Assembly (NCBI RefSeq): GCF_001519075.1 | Contig: NZ_KQ954244.1 | Span: 1,443,934 to 1,507,933 of the forward strand | From: Novosphingobium fuchskuhlense | GTDB lineage: Bacteria > Pseudomonadota > Alphaproteobacteria > Sphingomonadales > Sphingomonadaceae | Direction: 5' to 3' | Length of the DNA stretch: 64,000 nt | Translations under genes and position numbers: made by a program | The notes under the pieces: model-generated | The model's input: the letters and a program-made list of their open reading frames with translations, nothing else | Database searches by the model: none | What the model was told of the DNA's origin: nothing | In this document: positions 16,778 through 25,599 of the stretch, piece by piece | Layout of the letters: each line of letters starts with the position of its first letter | Numbering within the stretch: position 1 is the first letter of the stretch

Positions 16778-18196
16778 ATGAAGTACGTCAGCACCCGGGG
16801 CCAGGCGCCCTCGCTCGATTTCGAGGGCGTGACCCTCGCCGGCCTCGCGTCCGATGGCGGACTCTATGTGCCCGAGCGCTGGCCGACCTTCTCGAAAGAC
16901 GAAATCGCCGCGATGGCCGGCCTGCCTTACGCGGAGCTGGCGGCAAAGGTCATGCAGCCCTTCGTGGGCGACTGCATCGCGCCCGAGCGGCTGCTGGAGC
17001 TGACGGGCGAGGCCTATGGGCGCTTCGCCCACGCTGCCGTCACCCCGCTGGTGCAACTCGATGAGCGGCAGTGGCTGCTCGAACTGTTCCACGGCCCTAC
17101 GCTGGCGTTCAAGGATGTCGCGCTGCAACTGCTCGGCCTGCTGTTCGAGGAATTCCTCGGCCGGCGCGACGATCATCTGACGATCTTCGGCGCAACCTCC
17201 GGCGATACCGGCTCTGCAGCGATTGACGCGGTGGCGGGCCGGGCCAAGGTCGATATCTTCATGCTCCACCCGCATGGCCGCGTCTCGGATGTGCAGCGCC
17301 GGCAGATGACCACGGTGCTCGCGCCCAACGTGCACAACATCGCGATCGACGGCAGCTTCGATGATGCGCAGGCCATGGTGAAGCGCATGTTCAATGACAA
17401 GGGCATGAACCAGCGCTTCGGCATCGCAGCGGTCAATTCGATCAACTGGGCGCGGCTCATGGCGCAAGTGGTCTATTACTTCGCCGCCGCGCTGCAGCTG
17501 GGCGCGCCCGAGCGCCGCGTGGCCTTTTCGGTGCCGACTGGCAATTTCGGCGATGTGTTTGCAGGCTATGTCGCCGCTCAGATGGGCCTCCCCATCGAGC
17601 GGCTGATCGTCGCGACCAACATCAACGACATCCTCCACCGCGCGCTGTCCACCGGCGATTATTCGGCCGGAACGGTGACGCCGACAGCCGCACCCTCGAT
17701 GGATATCCAGGTTTCCTCGAACTTCGAGCGCCTGCTCTATGATGCGGGCGGGCGCGATGGCGCGGCGATGGCCGCCCAGATGCGCGAGTTCGAGAGCACC
17801 AAGGCGCTGCAGCTCACCAATGCACAGCGCGAGGCGGCGGCGAAGCTGTTTACCAGCACGCGCGCCGATGCCGCGGACATGGCCAAGGCCATGCGCTGGG
17901 CTTACGAGGCCTGCGGCGAAGTGCTCGATCCGCACACCGCGATCGGCCTCCATGCCGCGCGCGTCGCCGCGGGCCTGCCCGCCGACGTGCCGGTGGTGAC
18001 GCTGGCCACCGCCCACCCCGCCAAGTTCGGCGATGCGGTTGAACGCGCGACCGGTGTGCGGCCGGCGCTGCCCGCGCGGGTGGGCGACCTGTTCGACCGC
18101 GAGGAAGCCTATACGCGCCTGCCGGGCGACTATGACACCGTCGCCGCGTGGATCGCCGAACGCGCCACGCCCAAGAGCGGTCCGAGCGCAGGCTAA
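16778..18196 (+). CDS. thrC: Threonine synthase
   Basis: PLP enzyme converting O-phosphohomoserine to threonine, 472 residues. The PLP lysine is Lys112 in TLAFKD, and FGATSGDTGSAAI is the phosphate-binding loop. MKYVSTRG is the typical start of this form. It follows the cox block and precedes a methyltransferase at 1 nt distance, as in other sphingomonads. Confidence 0.96.
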   Translation: MKYVSTRGQAPSLDFEGVTLAGLASDGGLYVPERWPTFSKDEIAAMAGLPYAELAAKVMQPFVGDCIAPERLLELTGEAYGRFAHAAVTPLVQLDERQWLLELFHGPTLAFKDVALQLLGLLFEEFLGRRDDHLTIFGATSGDTGSAAIDAVAGRAKVDIFMLHPHGRVSDVQRRQMTTVLAPNVHNIAIDGSFDDAQAMVKRMFNDKGMNQRFGIAAVNSINWARLMAQVVYYFAAALQLGAPERRVAFSVPTGNFGDVFAGYVAAQMGLPIERLIVATNINDILHRALSTGDYSAGTVTPTAAPSMDIQVSSNFERLLYDAGGRDGAAMAAQMREFESTKALQLTNAQREAAAKLFTSTRADAADMAKAMRWAYEACGEVLDPHTAIGLHAARVAAGLPADVPVVTLATAHPAKFGDAVERATGVRPALPARVGDLFDREEAYTRLPGDYDTVAAWIAERATPKSGPSAG

Positions 18197-18197
18197 G

Positions 18198-19091
18198 GTG
18201 GCCGCTCTCGATCTTCAGGCAAAGCTCATGATCGGGTCGGGCTGGGATCAGTTCGGCCTGATCGACAGCGGCGACGGGCGCAAGCTGGAGCGTTACGGGC
18301 CCTACCGCTTCATACGCCCCGAACCTCAGGCGATGTGGGCGCCGCGGGTGACCGTGTGGGACGCGCACGGTGAGTTTGTGCCCGGTTCGGACGAGGATGG
18401 CGGCGGGCGCTGGACCTATGCCAAGCCCGTCCCGCGCGAAGGCTGGCCGCTCGATTGGCGCGGGATCGGCTTTACCGCGCAGTGCACCCCCTTCCGCCAC
18501 CTCGGCTTCTTTCCGGACATGGCGCCGGTGTGGGACTGGATGGGCGAGCAGCTGCAGGGGCGGCTGGATGCCTCCACGCTCAACATGTTCGGCTATACCG
18601 GCGTTGGCACCATGGCGCTCTCGCGCTTCGGGCCGGTGACGCACGTCGATGCCTCGAAGAAAGCGGTGGCGCAGGCGCGCGCCAATGCGGCGGTGGCGGG
18701 TCTGGAAGATCGGCCGGTGCGCTGGATCGTCGATGATGCGGCCAAGTTCGCCGCCCGCGAAGTGCGGCGGGGCAAGCGTTATGACGGGATCATCCTCGAT
18801 CCGCCCAAGTTCGGGCGCGGGCCGGATGGCGAAGTCTGGCGGCTGGAAGAGAACCTCCCCGCCCTGATCGCCGATTGCGCGCGGCTGCTGGATGGCGAAA
18901 GCCGGTTCCTGTTCCTCACGGTCTATGCGGTGCGCATGTCCTCGCTCGCCATCGGCGGGCTGCTGGCCGAAGCGCTGGCGGGGCTGCCGGGCACGGTTGA
19001 CCACGGCGATCTTGCGATCCGCGAGGACGGCGAGAATGGCCGCGTGCTCCCCACCGCAATCTTCGCGCGCTGGTCCAATACCGGATCATAA
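18198..19091 (+). CDS. Class I SAM-dependent methyltransferase, RlmI/RlmK-like
   Basis: A 297-residue methyltransferase. MFGYTGVGTMAL is the SAM-binding loop, THVDASKKAVAQARAN the second Rossmann motif, and LDPPKFGRGP the catalytic DPPK motif seen in RNA and protein base methylases of the RlmI family. The N-terminal PUA domain of RlmI seems absent. The target is uncertain (rRNA likely). A GTG at 18198, 1 nt after the thrC stop, is used; the upstream extension lies in thrC, and an ATG near 18228 is an alternative. Confidence 0.75.
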   Translation: MAALDLQAKLMIGSGWDQFGLIDSGDGRKLERYGPYRFIRPEPQAMWAPRVTVWDAHGEFVPGSDEDGGGRWTYAKPVPREGWPLDWRGIGFTAQCTPFRHLGFFPDMAPVWDWMGEQLQGRLDASTLNMFGYTGVGTMALSRFGPVTHVDASKKAVAQARANAAVAGLEDRPVRWIVDDAAKFAAREVRRGKRYDGIILDPPKFGRGPDGEVWRLEENLPALIADCARLLDGESRFLFLTVYAVRMSSLAIGGLLAEALAGLPGTVDHGDLAIREDGENGRVLPTAIFARWSNTGS

Positions 19092-19133
19092 GAAAATCTG
19101 GGGCTGCACCACACTGGACATGGAGGCGGCGGA

Positions 19134-19526
19134 GTGCCAGAGGCGCGGCCCGTGAACGATAGCCTCCTCCTTGAAGTCGCCAACATCGAAACCGATGTGC
19201 TCACCGGGATCTATTCCGAGGAGACCGGCCGCCCGCAGCCATTGCGCATCTCGATCACGGCGGCTCTGAAGCCCCAGGATCAGTACACGCCCGATTGCCC
19301 GCTGACGGCGAGCAAGAACTACATGGACCTCAAGCACGCGGCGACCGAAGGCCTGCCCAAGGGTGTGCATTTCCAGCTGATCGAATCGGTGGCAGACCAT
19401 ATCTGCGAGACGCTGTTACTGCAGGACAGCCGGGTCACGGGGGTCACGGTGAAGATCGTCAAACTGGCGATCAGTGAGCGCGGCGAGGAAATCGGCATGA
19501 CGCTTACCCGGTATCGGCGCGACTGA
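19134..19526 (+). CDS. folB: Dihydroneopterin aldolase-type protein (FolB)
   Basis: A 130-residue tunnelling-fold protein of the FolB family that converts dihydroneopterin to 6-hydroxymethyl-dihydropterin in folate synthesis. The pattern VANIETDVLTGIYSEE, the central NYMDLKHAATEG and the C-terminal V-K-I-V-K-L strand fit. The start is a GTG at 19134 with GGAGGCGGCGGA just upstream; a second GTG at 19152 is possible. It is 2 nt before a pteridine-reductase-like gene, which supports a pterin role. Confidence 0.8.
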   Translation: MPEARPVNDSLLLEVANIETDVLTGIYSEETGRPQPLRISITAALKPQDQYTPDCPLTASKNYMDLKHAATEGLPKGVHFQLIESVADHICETLLLQDSRVTGVTVKIVKLAISERGEEIGMTLTRYRRD

Positions 19527-19528
19527 GC

Positions 19529-20293
19529 ATGGCGGATGCGTTGCGCCCGCTTGCCCTGGTCACTGGCGGCTGGCGGCGCATCGGCGCGGCAATTGCCCGC
19601 ACGCTCGCGCTGGCCGGTTACGACCTTGTGCTCCATGCGCACAGCGAATCGAAGTTCGCGCCTGAATTTGCGGTCGAACTGAACGGGTTCGGGGCCGCGG
19701 TTCATCCCCTTGCGGCGGACCTTGCCGACGCTCAAGCCGTCACGCGCCTGCCTGCCGAGGCAATGGCGCTCGCCGGCCGTGCGCCCACGCTACTGGTCAA
19801 TTGCGCCGCGCTGTTCCGCGAGGATTCGGCGGCAACAGTGACCGCTGCGATGCTGGACGAACATCTGGCGGTGAACCTCACCGCGCCGGTCCTGCTCACC
19901 CGGGCGCTGGCTGAGCTCGCGGATGGCGATGCGGCGGTGATCCATATCCTTGACCAGCGCGTGCTCAATCCCGTGCCCGATCAGCTGAGCTACACGCTGT
20001 CCAAGCAAGCGCTCCATGCGGCGGTCCGCACGCTGGCGCGCAGCCTTTCGCCGCGCGTTCGGGTCAATGCCGTGGCGCCGGGGCTGACCCTGCCGACGCC
20101 GGACTATACCGAGGAGCAATGGCTGCGCCTCACTGCGCTGATGCCGCTCGAACGGCTGGCGAGCCCGGCAGACGTCGCCGAGGCCGTGCTGTTCCTCGCG
20201 CAGGCGCGCGCGATTACCGGCCAGACTATTTTTGTTGATGGGGGCGCGCACCTTGAATCTTTTGCGCGAGACTTCGTATACCTTGAGACATGA
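19529..20293 (+). CDS. SDR oxidoreductase, pteridine reductase (FolM/PTR1) type
   Basis: A 254-residue short-chain dehydrogenase. The cofactor loop reads TGGWRRIG (residues 13-20), with the arginine-containing TGxxxRxG form characteristic of pteridine/dihydromonapterin reductases instead of TGxxxGxG. The catalytic YxxxK is YTLSK, and the C-terminal [11 protein letters not shown] is typical of SDRs. Flanked by folB and moaA, it probably reduces a pterin or dihydropterin with NADPH. Its stop overlaps the moaA ATG. Confidence 0.8.
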   Translation: MADALRPLALVTGGWRRIGAAIARTLALAGYDLVLHAHSESKFAPEFAVELNGFGAAVHPLAADLADAQAVTRLPAEAMALAGRAPTLLVNCAALFREDSAATVTAAMLDEHLAVNLTAPVLLTRALAELADGDAAVIHILDQRVLNPVPDQLSYTLSKQALHAAVRTLARSLSPRVRVNAVAPGLTLPTPDYTEEQWLRLTALMPLERLASPADVAEAVLFLAQARAITGQTIFVDGGAHLESFARDFVYLET

Positions 20294-21300
20294 ACAGCCC
20301 CGTCGCACCCCTGGTTGACCGCTTCGCGCGCCGCATCACCTATCTGCGGCTCTCGCTGACTGACCGCTGCGACTTGCGCTGTTCCTACTGCATGCCCGAG
20401 CGCATGACTTTCCTGCCGCGCGCCGAAGTGCTGACGCTGGAAGAGCTCTACGATGTGGCGCTCGCGTTCATCGCGCGAGGCGTGCGCAAGATCCGGCTGA
20501 CCGGCGGCGAGCCGCTGGTGCGGCGCGACATGATGCAACTGGTGCGCGCGCTGGGCCGCAAGCTCGACGATGGCAGCCTCGACGAACTTACGCTCACCAC
20601 CAACGGTACGCAGTTGGCCGAATATGCCGACGATCTGGCGGCGGCCGGCGTGAAGCGCATCAACGTCTCGCTCGACACGCGCGACCGGGCAAAGTTTGCC
20701 GAGCTCACCCGGCGCGACAGCTTGCCGCAAGTGCTGGAAGGGCTTGCCGCAGCCAAGGCGGCGGGCATCCGGATCAAGCTCAACACTGTGGCGCTCAAGG
20801 GCATCAACGAGAGCGAGTTGCCCGATCTCATCGCCTGGGCCCACAGCGAAGGCCATTCGGTCACGTTGATCGAGGTCATGCCGCTGGGCGAGGTTGAGGG
20901 TGACCGCTTCGATCACTATTTGCCGCTCGATGCCGTCCGCCGCGATCTGGAAGCACGCTGGACGCTGACCGCCAGCGATGCGCGCACCGGGGGGCCGGCG
21001 CGCTATGTCGATATTGCCGAAACCGGCGGACGGCTGGGTTTCATCACCCCGCTGACGGGTAACTTCTGCGAGGGCTGCAATCGCGTCCGCGTCACTGCCA
21101 CCGGGCAGCTCTTCATGTGCCTCGGCTGCGAGGGCAAGGTGGATCTGCGCGCGGCGCTGCGCTCGGAAAATCCCGAAGCGGCGCTCGCCGATGCCTTCGC
21201 CCGCGCGATGGGAGAAAAGCCGGAGCGCCACGGTTTCGTGATCGATCGGCCCGGCGCAGCGCCTGCCCTCGCGCGCCACATGTCGATGACAGGCGGCTGA
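20290..21300 (+). CDS. moaA: GTP 3',8-cyclase MoaA
   Basis: Radical-SAM enzyme starting molybdenum cofactor synthesis from GTP. The first 4Fe-4S cluster motif is C27-x3-C31-x2-C34 (CDLRCSYC) and the second is [18 protein letters not shown] near the end. RLTGGEPL is also present. The protein has 336 residues but no C-terminal GG doublet; the tail reads HMSMTGG, which does end in two glycines as is functional in MoaA. Coupled to the SDR gene by ATGA and to moaD. Confidence 0.96.
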   Translation: MNSPVAPLVDRFARRITYLRLSLTDRCDLRCSYCMPERMTFLPRAEVLTLEELYDVALAFIARGVRKIRLTGGEPLVRRDMMQLVRALGRKLDDGSLDELTLTTNGTQLAEYADDLAAAGVKRINVSLDTRDRAKFAELTRRDSLPQVLEGLAAAKAAGIRIKLNTVALKGINESELPDLIAWAHSEGHSVTLIEVMPLGEVEGDRFDHYLPLDAVRRDLEARWTLTASDARTGGPARYVDIAETGGRLGFITPLTGNFCEGCNRVRVTATGQLFMCLGCEGKVDLRAALRSENPEAALADAFARAMGEKPERHGFVIDRPGAAPALARHMSMTGG

Positions 21301-21301
21301 G

Positions 21302-21541
21302 ATGACCGCGAGACTGGTGTTTCTGGGCCGGCTGGAAGACATCGCCGGCGCGGCCGAGCTTGCCGTCGCCCCCGGGCCGCTCGAGAAGGTGCTCGCTGCG
21401 CTCGATCCCGCGCTGGCGGTGGAGCTGCTGGGCGAACGGGTCCGCATGGCCCTGAACGGGGCGCTGCTGGGCGGCAACGAGGCGGTCGTTCTGGCACCAG
21501 GGGACGAGCTGGCTTTCCTGCCCCCGGTCAGCGGCGGCTGA
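21302..21541 (+). CDS. moaD: Molybdopterin synthase sulfur carrier subunit
   Basis: A 79-residue ubiquitin-like protein ending in VSGG, the C-terminal Gly-Gly that becomes a thiocarboxylate and donates sulfur to molybdopterin. Length and the FLGRLEDIAG N-terminus match MoaD. It starts one base after the moaA stop and is followed by moaE after one base. The other Moco genes are not in the window. Confidence 0.92.
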   Translation: MTARLVFLGRLEDIAGAAELAVAPGPLEKVLAALDPALAVELLGERVRMALNGALLGGNEAVVLAPGDELAFLPPVSGG

Positions 21542-21542
21542 C

Positions 21543-22004
21543 ATGGCTCCCATCACCAGTGATGTGCGGCTGCTGGGTGAAGGGTTCTCCCCCACCGACC
21601 AACTCGCCACCTTCAATGCAGCCCATCCGGAAGCGGGGGGGATTGTCAGCTTTTTGGGGCAAGTGCGCAGCGAGGGCGGCGCGCAGGCCGTCGAGGCGCT
21701 GGAACTCAGGCACTACGCGGCGATGACCCTGCCGGGGATGGAGGCGCTTGCAGCGGCCACCAAGGCGCGCTGGGTGCTTGATGGCCTGCTCATCATCCAC
21801 CGCTACGGTGTGATGCATCCGGGCGATCCCATCGTGCTGGTCGCTGCAGCCGCGCGCCACCGCCGCGATGCTTTCGCCGCCGCCGATTTCGCGATGGATC
21901 ATTTGAAGAGCCAGAGCTGGTTCTGGAAGCGCGAGAAGACGGCCGCAGGCTGGCGCTGGATCGAACCCCGGGCTGACGACCACCGCGATCTGGCGCGCTG
22001 GTAG
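21543..22004 (+). CDS. moaE: Molybdopterin synthase catalytic subunit
   Basis: The large subunit of molybdopterin synthase, 153 residues. Characteristic features are GGIVSFLGQVRSEGG at the N-terminus, the central IIHRYGVMHPGDPIVLVAAAA, and WKREKTAAGWRWIEP near the C-terminus containing the catalytic lysine region. It is the last gene of the folB-SDR-moaADE run and ends 4 nt before a convergent lipoprotein gene. Confidence 0.95.
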   Translation: MAPITSDVRLLGEGFSPTDQLATFNAAHPEAGGIVSFLGQVRSEGGAQAVEALELRHYAAMTLPGMEALAAATKARWVLDGLLIIHRYGVMHPGDPIVLVAAAARHRRDAFAAADFAMDHLKSQSWFWKREKTAAGWRWIEPRADDHRDLARW

Positions 22005-22008
22005 GGGA

Positions 22009-22536
22009 CTAGCCGCCCAGCCGGTCGCCGAGGTCGGCGATCGTGCGGTCTTCCTCGGCAAGCAGAGCGGCGATGGCGCTGTGCGCCGGGGCGACGACTT
22101 GAAGGTCGGTGTCGGAACCCACGGCGGCTGCTTCAGTCGCGGCAATCAGCAGCCGGTCGAGGTCAGACAGTGCGACCATCCCCTCGCCGCGCGCCGCGCT
22201 GAGGCCTGCAAGGGCAATCGCGGCGCGGCTCCAGGCTTCCGTCCCCGGGGCAGTGCTTCGTGCAGCATTGATCAAGGCGGTAGCGGCGGCCTTCTGCGCC
22301 ACGAAGCGCGCATGGGCTGCGGTTGCCTTCTCGTTCAGGGTGGCAACGCGCGCCGGGAGATCGGCGGTTGCGGCCGCGCCGGATGGTGGCGCGGGCATGG
22401 CCCGCTGGCCGGTCTGGTAGGCCCGTTCAGCCGGGCGAATCGCAAGCGAAGGGAAGCGCGAGCGGTCCGCACTGCAGGCCGAGAGCGCAAGAAACGCGGC
22501 GAGCGGCGCGACGAGGCGGATGGACAGGCTGGCCAT
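22009..22536 (-). CDS. Putative lipoprotein, helical
   Basis: A 175-residue protein with a lipoprotein signal: hydrophobic stretch then LSACS lipobox, cysteine near residue 20. The mature part is Ala-rich and helical, with a long run of predicted coiled or bundle helices (LPARVATLNEKATAAHARFVAQ). I recognise no domain. The ATG at 22536 is chosen for the signal peptide; the longer frame is spurious. It is convergent with moaE. Confidence 0.6.
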   Translation of the reverse strand: MASLSIRLVAPLAAFLALSACSADRSRFPSLAIRPAERAYQTGQRAMPAPPSGAAATADLPARVATLNEKATAAHARFVAQKAAATALINAARSTAPGTEAWSRAAIALAGLSAARGEGMVALSDLDRLLIAATEAAAVGSDTDLQVVAPAHSAIAALLAEEDRTIADLGDRLGG

Positions 22537-22605
22537 GCCCGGGCCATAGAGTCTTTTGCGGGAGCGGGGAAGCCGCGTCGGGCTGCATTTCGCCAGCCTG
22601 CGGCG

Positions 22606-22634
22606 TTGACACGGACGCCCCGTTCGATTAACCG
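22606..22634 (+). promoter_or_regulatory. Candidate promoter of rplU-rpmA
   Basis: TTGACA at 22606-22611 and TAACCG at 22629-22634 with a 17-bp spacer. A perfect -35 with a -10 typical in form for alphaproteobacterial genes. It lies about 115 bp before rplU. Confidence 0.55.
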
Positions 22635-22651
22635 CGCCACTCTTTCCGGGC

Positions 22652-22669
22652 CTCCGCATCCCAGCGGAG
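22652..22669 (+). promoter_or_regulatory. Hairpin in rplU leader
   Basis: CTCCGC (22652-22657) and GCGGAG (22664-22669) form a perfect 6-bp stem with a 6-nt loop in the 5' leader. A regulatory leader for L21 is plausible but not shown. Confidence 0.35.
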
Positions 22670-22747
22670 ATTCGGCCATGCTGTTCGATGGTATCCGATT
22701 CGCGGGTCCACCGGGCGGCCAGACACTTGAAACGGATAGCAGAAACC

Positions 22748-23044
22748 ATGTTCGCAATCGTGCGCACGGGCGGCAAGCAGTATCGGGTTGCCGCCGGAGA
22801 CAAGATCGCGGTCGAGAAGCTGGCGGGTGAAGCCGGCGAAACGATCACGCTGACCGACGTCCTCCTCGCGGGGAACGAAGGCGTGCTCGCGGATGCCAAG
22901 GGCGTGACCGTTTCCGCCGAGATCATCGCGCAGGCGAAGTCCGAGAAGGTCGTCGTGTTCAAGAAGCGCCGTCGGCACAACTATCGCCGCAAGAACGGCC
23001 ACCGTCAGCAGATGACCCTGCTGCGCATCCTCAGCGTCGCCTGA
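22748..23044 (+). CDS. rplU: 50S ribosomal protein L21
   Basis: A 98-residue L21 with the invariant [13 protein letters not shown] start and the [21 protein letters not shown] basic segment. It binds 23S rRNA domain I. The ATG at 22748 is fixed by the conserved N-terminus; an in-frame extension upstream is not real. It forms the standard rplU-rpmA pair. Confidence 0.98.
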   Translation: MFAIVRTGGKQYRVAAGDKIAVEKLAGEAGETITLTDVLLAGNEGVLADAKGVTVSAEIIAQAKSEKVVVFKKRRRHNYRRKNGHRQQMTLLRILSVA

Positions 23045-23079
23045 TCGCGGCACCTGGCAAGATTCCGGAGTAATCTGAC

Positions 23080-23349
23080 ATGGCACACAAGAAAGCAGGC
23101 GGCTCCTCGCGCAATGGTCGCGATTCGGCTGGCCGCCGCCTCGGCGTCAAGAAGTTCGGCGATCAGCACGTGATCGGCGGCAACATCATCATTCGCCAGC
23201 GCGGCACGAAGGTCTACCCGGGCGCCAATGTCGGCATGGGCAAGGACCATACGCTGTTCGCGCTCGCCGAAGGCCGCGTGCGTTTCCACTCGGGCAAACT
23301 TGGTCGCAAGTACGTCTCGGTGGACATGATGGCCGAGGCTGCAGAGTAA
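23080..23349 (+). CDS. rpmA: 50S ribosomal protein L27
   Basis: An 89-residue L27 starting [16 protein letters not shown], the N-terminal tail that reaches the peptidyl-transferase centre. [16 protein letters not shown] is the second signature. No N-terminal prepeptide of the firmicute type is present. Co-transcribed with rplU and followed by hairpins. Confidence 0.98.
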   Translation: MAHKKAGGSSRNGRDSAGRRLGVKKFGDQHVIGGNIIIRQRGTKVYPGANVGMGKDHTLFALAEGRVRFHSGKLGRKYVSVDMMAEAAE

Positions 23350-23364
23350 TCGGATGGTTTTGAC

Positions 23365-23443
23365 GGGCCATCCCACGGGATGGCCCCGCCGACTCGATCA
23401 GTCGGCTTGACGAGGGAGAGGGGCCAGCCCGTCTCCCTTTTTT
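23365..23443 (+). terminator. Terminator region after rpmA
   Basis: Two hairpins: a near-palindrome GGGCCATCCC/GGGATGGCCC at 23365-23386, then GGGAGA (23414-23419) with TCTCCC (23432-23437) followed by six T residues (23438-23443). The second is a standard rho-independent terminator. Confidence 0.8.
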
Positions 23444-23571
23444 CGTGTCTCCCTCACCTTTGCCGCGGTCTGGCGCCTTATCCGCGCTTGACCCTACGGA
23501 ACGCAATATGCCTGTCATTTCCTTTGGTTAGCAGCCAGGGGCAAATTGAGGGGCGGATGAGGAGACAAGGC

Positions 23572-24141
23572 ATGTTCATTCGCAGCGAAAGGCTGTTCCT
23601 GCGCCCGGCCTGGCCCGAGGATTGGGCCGAACTGCATGGCGCGATCGATGATGCGGCTGTCGTGCGCAATCTGGCCCGTTCGCCTTGGCCCTATCGCGCC
23701 GACGATGCCCGCTGGTTCGTCAGCCGCGCGCAGGACGCGCGCCATCCCGACTTTCTGGTTACGCTGCCGGCCGCCGATGGCGCACGCATTATCGGCTGCG
23801 CGGGGATCGCCCCGGGTGAGCACGGAGCGGTGGAACTGGGCTACTGGATCGCGCGCGAGCAGTGGGGGCGCGGCTATGCCACCGAAGCGGCGAACGCGGT
23901 GCTGTCCATCGCGCGGGCGCTGGGCCATGACCGCATCGAGGCGAGCCACTTCCTCGACAATCCCGCCTCGGGCCGGGTCCTGCGCAAGCTCGGTTTCAAG
24001 CCGACCGGCGAACACCGGCCTCGCCATAGCGAAGGACGTGGAACCGTCGTGACCAGCGTGGTCTACGAGACCCGCCTCCGCGAGGCCGACAACGGTGATG
24101 GCGGCGGCGACGGACAGGAGCCGATGCGACACGCGGCCTGA
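23572..24141 (+). CDS. GNAT N-acetyltransferase, RimJ/RimL-like
   Basis: A 189-residue acetyltransferase. The acetyl-CoA binding core is WGRGYATEAANAVL, preceded by ELGYWIAREQ and followed by NPASGRVLRKLGFKPTG, the classical RimJ/RimL pattern. The substrate (protein N-terminus, antibiotic or small amine) is unknown. The ATG at 23572 has GGAGA 6 nt upstream and is preferred to one at 23557. It follows the ribosomal protein terminator, so it has its own promoter. Confidence 0.82.
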   Translation: MFIRSERLFLRPAWPEDWAELHGAIDDAAVVRNLARSPWPYRADDARWFVSRAQDARHPDFLVTLPAADGARIIGCAGIAPGEHGAVELGYWIAREQWGRGYATEAANAVLSIARALGHDRIEASHFLDNPASGRVLRKLGFKPTGEHRPRHSEGRGTVVTSVVYETRLREADNGDGGGDGQEPMRHAA

Positions 24142-24245
24142 CCGTCCGGATCGGTTCCGCTTGCTCCCAACGCGCCGGAGTTCTAGGCGGGGGTGGGCCC
24201 GGCGCGGGGAAATGGGCGCGCCGCAAGGGGGAAAACCACCGGGAA

Positions 24246-24836
24246 ATGACCGTTCGCAAGCGTCTCAGTCCAGAAGAAAGCCGCATTGCTGCCCTCGAAG
24301 CTGCACGGGGACTGCTGATCGAAGCAGGCCCGCAGGCCGTGACCTTGAAGGCCGTTGCGGGCCGCATCGGGCGCACCCATGCCAACCTGCTCCATCACTT
24401 CGGCTCGGCTTCGGGCCTGCAGAAGGAACTCGCGCGGCATCTGGCCGAGACGATCTGCGTCGGTATCCGCGAGGCCGTCATTGCCAGCCGGTCCGGCATC
24501 GGCAGCCCCCGCGACGTCGTCGATCTCACCTTCGATGCGTTCGACCGCGAAGGTGCCGGTGCGCTTGCCTCGTGGATGCTGCTGACGGGCAACGAGGATG
24601 CGCTCGATCCGATCGTCGACGTGATTCACGATCTGGTGATCGAGGTTGGCGATTTCCATTCCGACGCGATGCGGGGGACGACCCTCACGCTGGTGCTGAT
24701 GGCGCTGGGCGACGCGCAGATGGGCGGGCCGCTCAGCCAGGCGCTCGAATTGCCGCGCCATGCCGCGCGCGATTACGCGGCGCGTATGCTGGAGGCCGCC
24801 ATTCCCGAAGCCAGCGGGATCACGCAGGCGGGCTGA
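24246..24836 (+). CDS. TetR family transcriptional regulator
   Basis: A 196-residue regulator with an N-terminal helix-turn-helix (about 14-60; TLKAVAGRIGRTHANLLHHFGSA recognition region) and a helical ligand-binding C-terminal domain. No partner gene is obvious: the upstream GNAT is 105 nt away and the downstream ygfZ converges, overlapping by 17 nt. The effector is unknown. Confidence 0.82.
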   Translation: MTVRKRLSPEESRIAALEAARGLLIEAGPQAVTLKAVAGRIGRTHANLLHHFGSASGLQKELARHLAETICVGIREAVIASRSGIGSPRDVVDLTFDAFDREGAGALASWMLLTGNEDALDPIVDVIHDLVIEVGDFHSDAMRGTTLTLVLMALGDAQMGGPLSQALELPRHAARDYAARMLEAAIPEASGITQAG

Positions 24837-25560
24837 GGTCCATCCAGGCCGGCGCGAGGCTCGCCGGAATATCCTCGACGCGGCGATGATCGACGGCAAG
24901 GCCAAGCTCGGGATAGGCCACGCGCTGGCGGGCCGGGTCCGACTGGTCCAGTGGCACCACCACCAGCCGCCGGTTCACCTTCTGCCGCCAGTTCATCCGC
25001 GCGGTGTTTTCCTGCCCGACATAGCAACCCTTGGTAAAGCTGACGCCGCTCAGTTCTGCCGCGTTGGTTTCCAGCCACAGCGTCTGTTCGCTGCCCAGTT
25101 CGGCAAGGCCCTCGGGCACGCCATGGACGAGCCGATGGGCAAGCCAGGCAGCGTCGGCGGAGGTGTCATCGGGGCTGACCGGGGCAATCCAGCGATGGCC
25201 GAGCGCCGGGAGACGCGGGTCGGTAGGCGCCCCGTCCGCCTGCCAGTAGACACCGATCGCCGGGTCCTGCGCAATCGCGATGCGGCGGCGCAGGCGATAG
25301 AGCGAGAGGCGCTTGGCCAGCGCGGCGGCGGCGGTGCTTTCACAATCGAGCAGCAGGTCGCCCCCGGAGCTTTCGGGATCTGGCCAGACGATGAAGTCGA
25401 ACAGCGCCTTGCCTTGCGGGCTGAGCAATCCGGCCCAGACGGGGAGGGCGCCCTTCATGTCACTGGTCACGAGGCCCTGCAGGAAGGCGGCAACGTCCTC
25501 GCTCTCGTCGAGAGGGGACAGGCGCACCACGGTGCGGGTCGTCAATCGGGGTGCGCTCAT
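24820..25560 (-). CDS. ygfZ: YgfZ/GcvT-domain folate-binding protein
   Basis: A 246-residue tetrahydrofolate-dependent protein needed for some Fe-S enzymes. The diagnostic motif KGCYVGQE (in FTKGCYVGQENTARM) is intact, with its essential cysteine. GcvT-like N-terminal segments (LQGLVTSDM) are also clear. It is transcribed away from pyrC (39 bp between starts) and its end overlaps the tetR end. Confidence 0.9.
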   Translation of the reverse strand: MSAPRLTTRTVVRLSPLDESEDVAAFLQGLVTSDMKGALPVWAGLLSPQGKALFDFIVWPDPESSGGDLLLDCESTAAAALAKRLSLYRLRRRIAIAQDPAIGVYWQADGAPTDPRLPALGHRWIAPVSPDDTSADAAWLAHRLVHGVPEGLAELGSEQTLWLETNAAELSGVSFTKGCYVGQENTARMNWRQKVNRRLVVVPLDQSDPARQRVAYPELGLAVDHRRVEDIPASLAPAWMDLSPPA

Positions 25561-25599
25561 GCGTGACAGATAGGCACGCTCCGGCCTAAGGGGAAGGGC

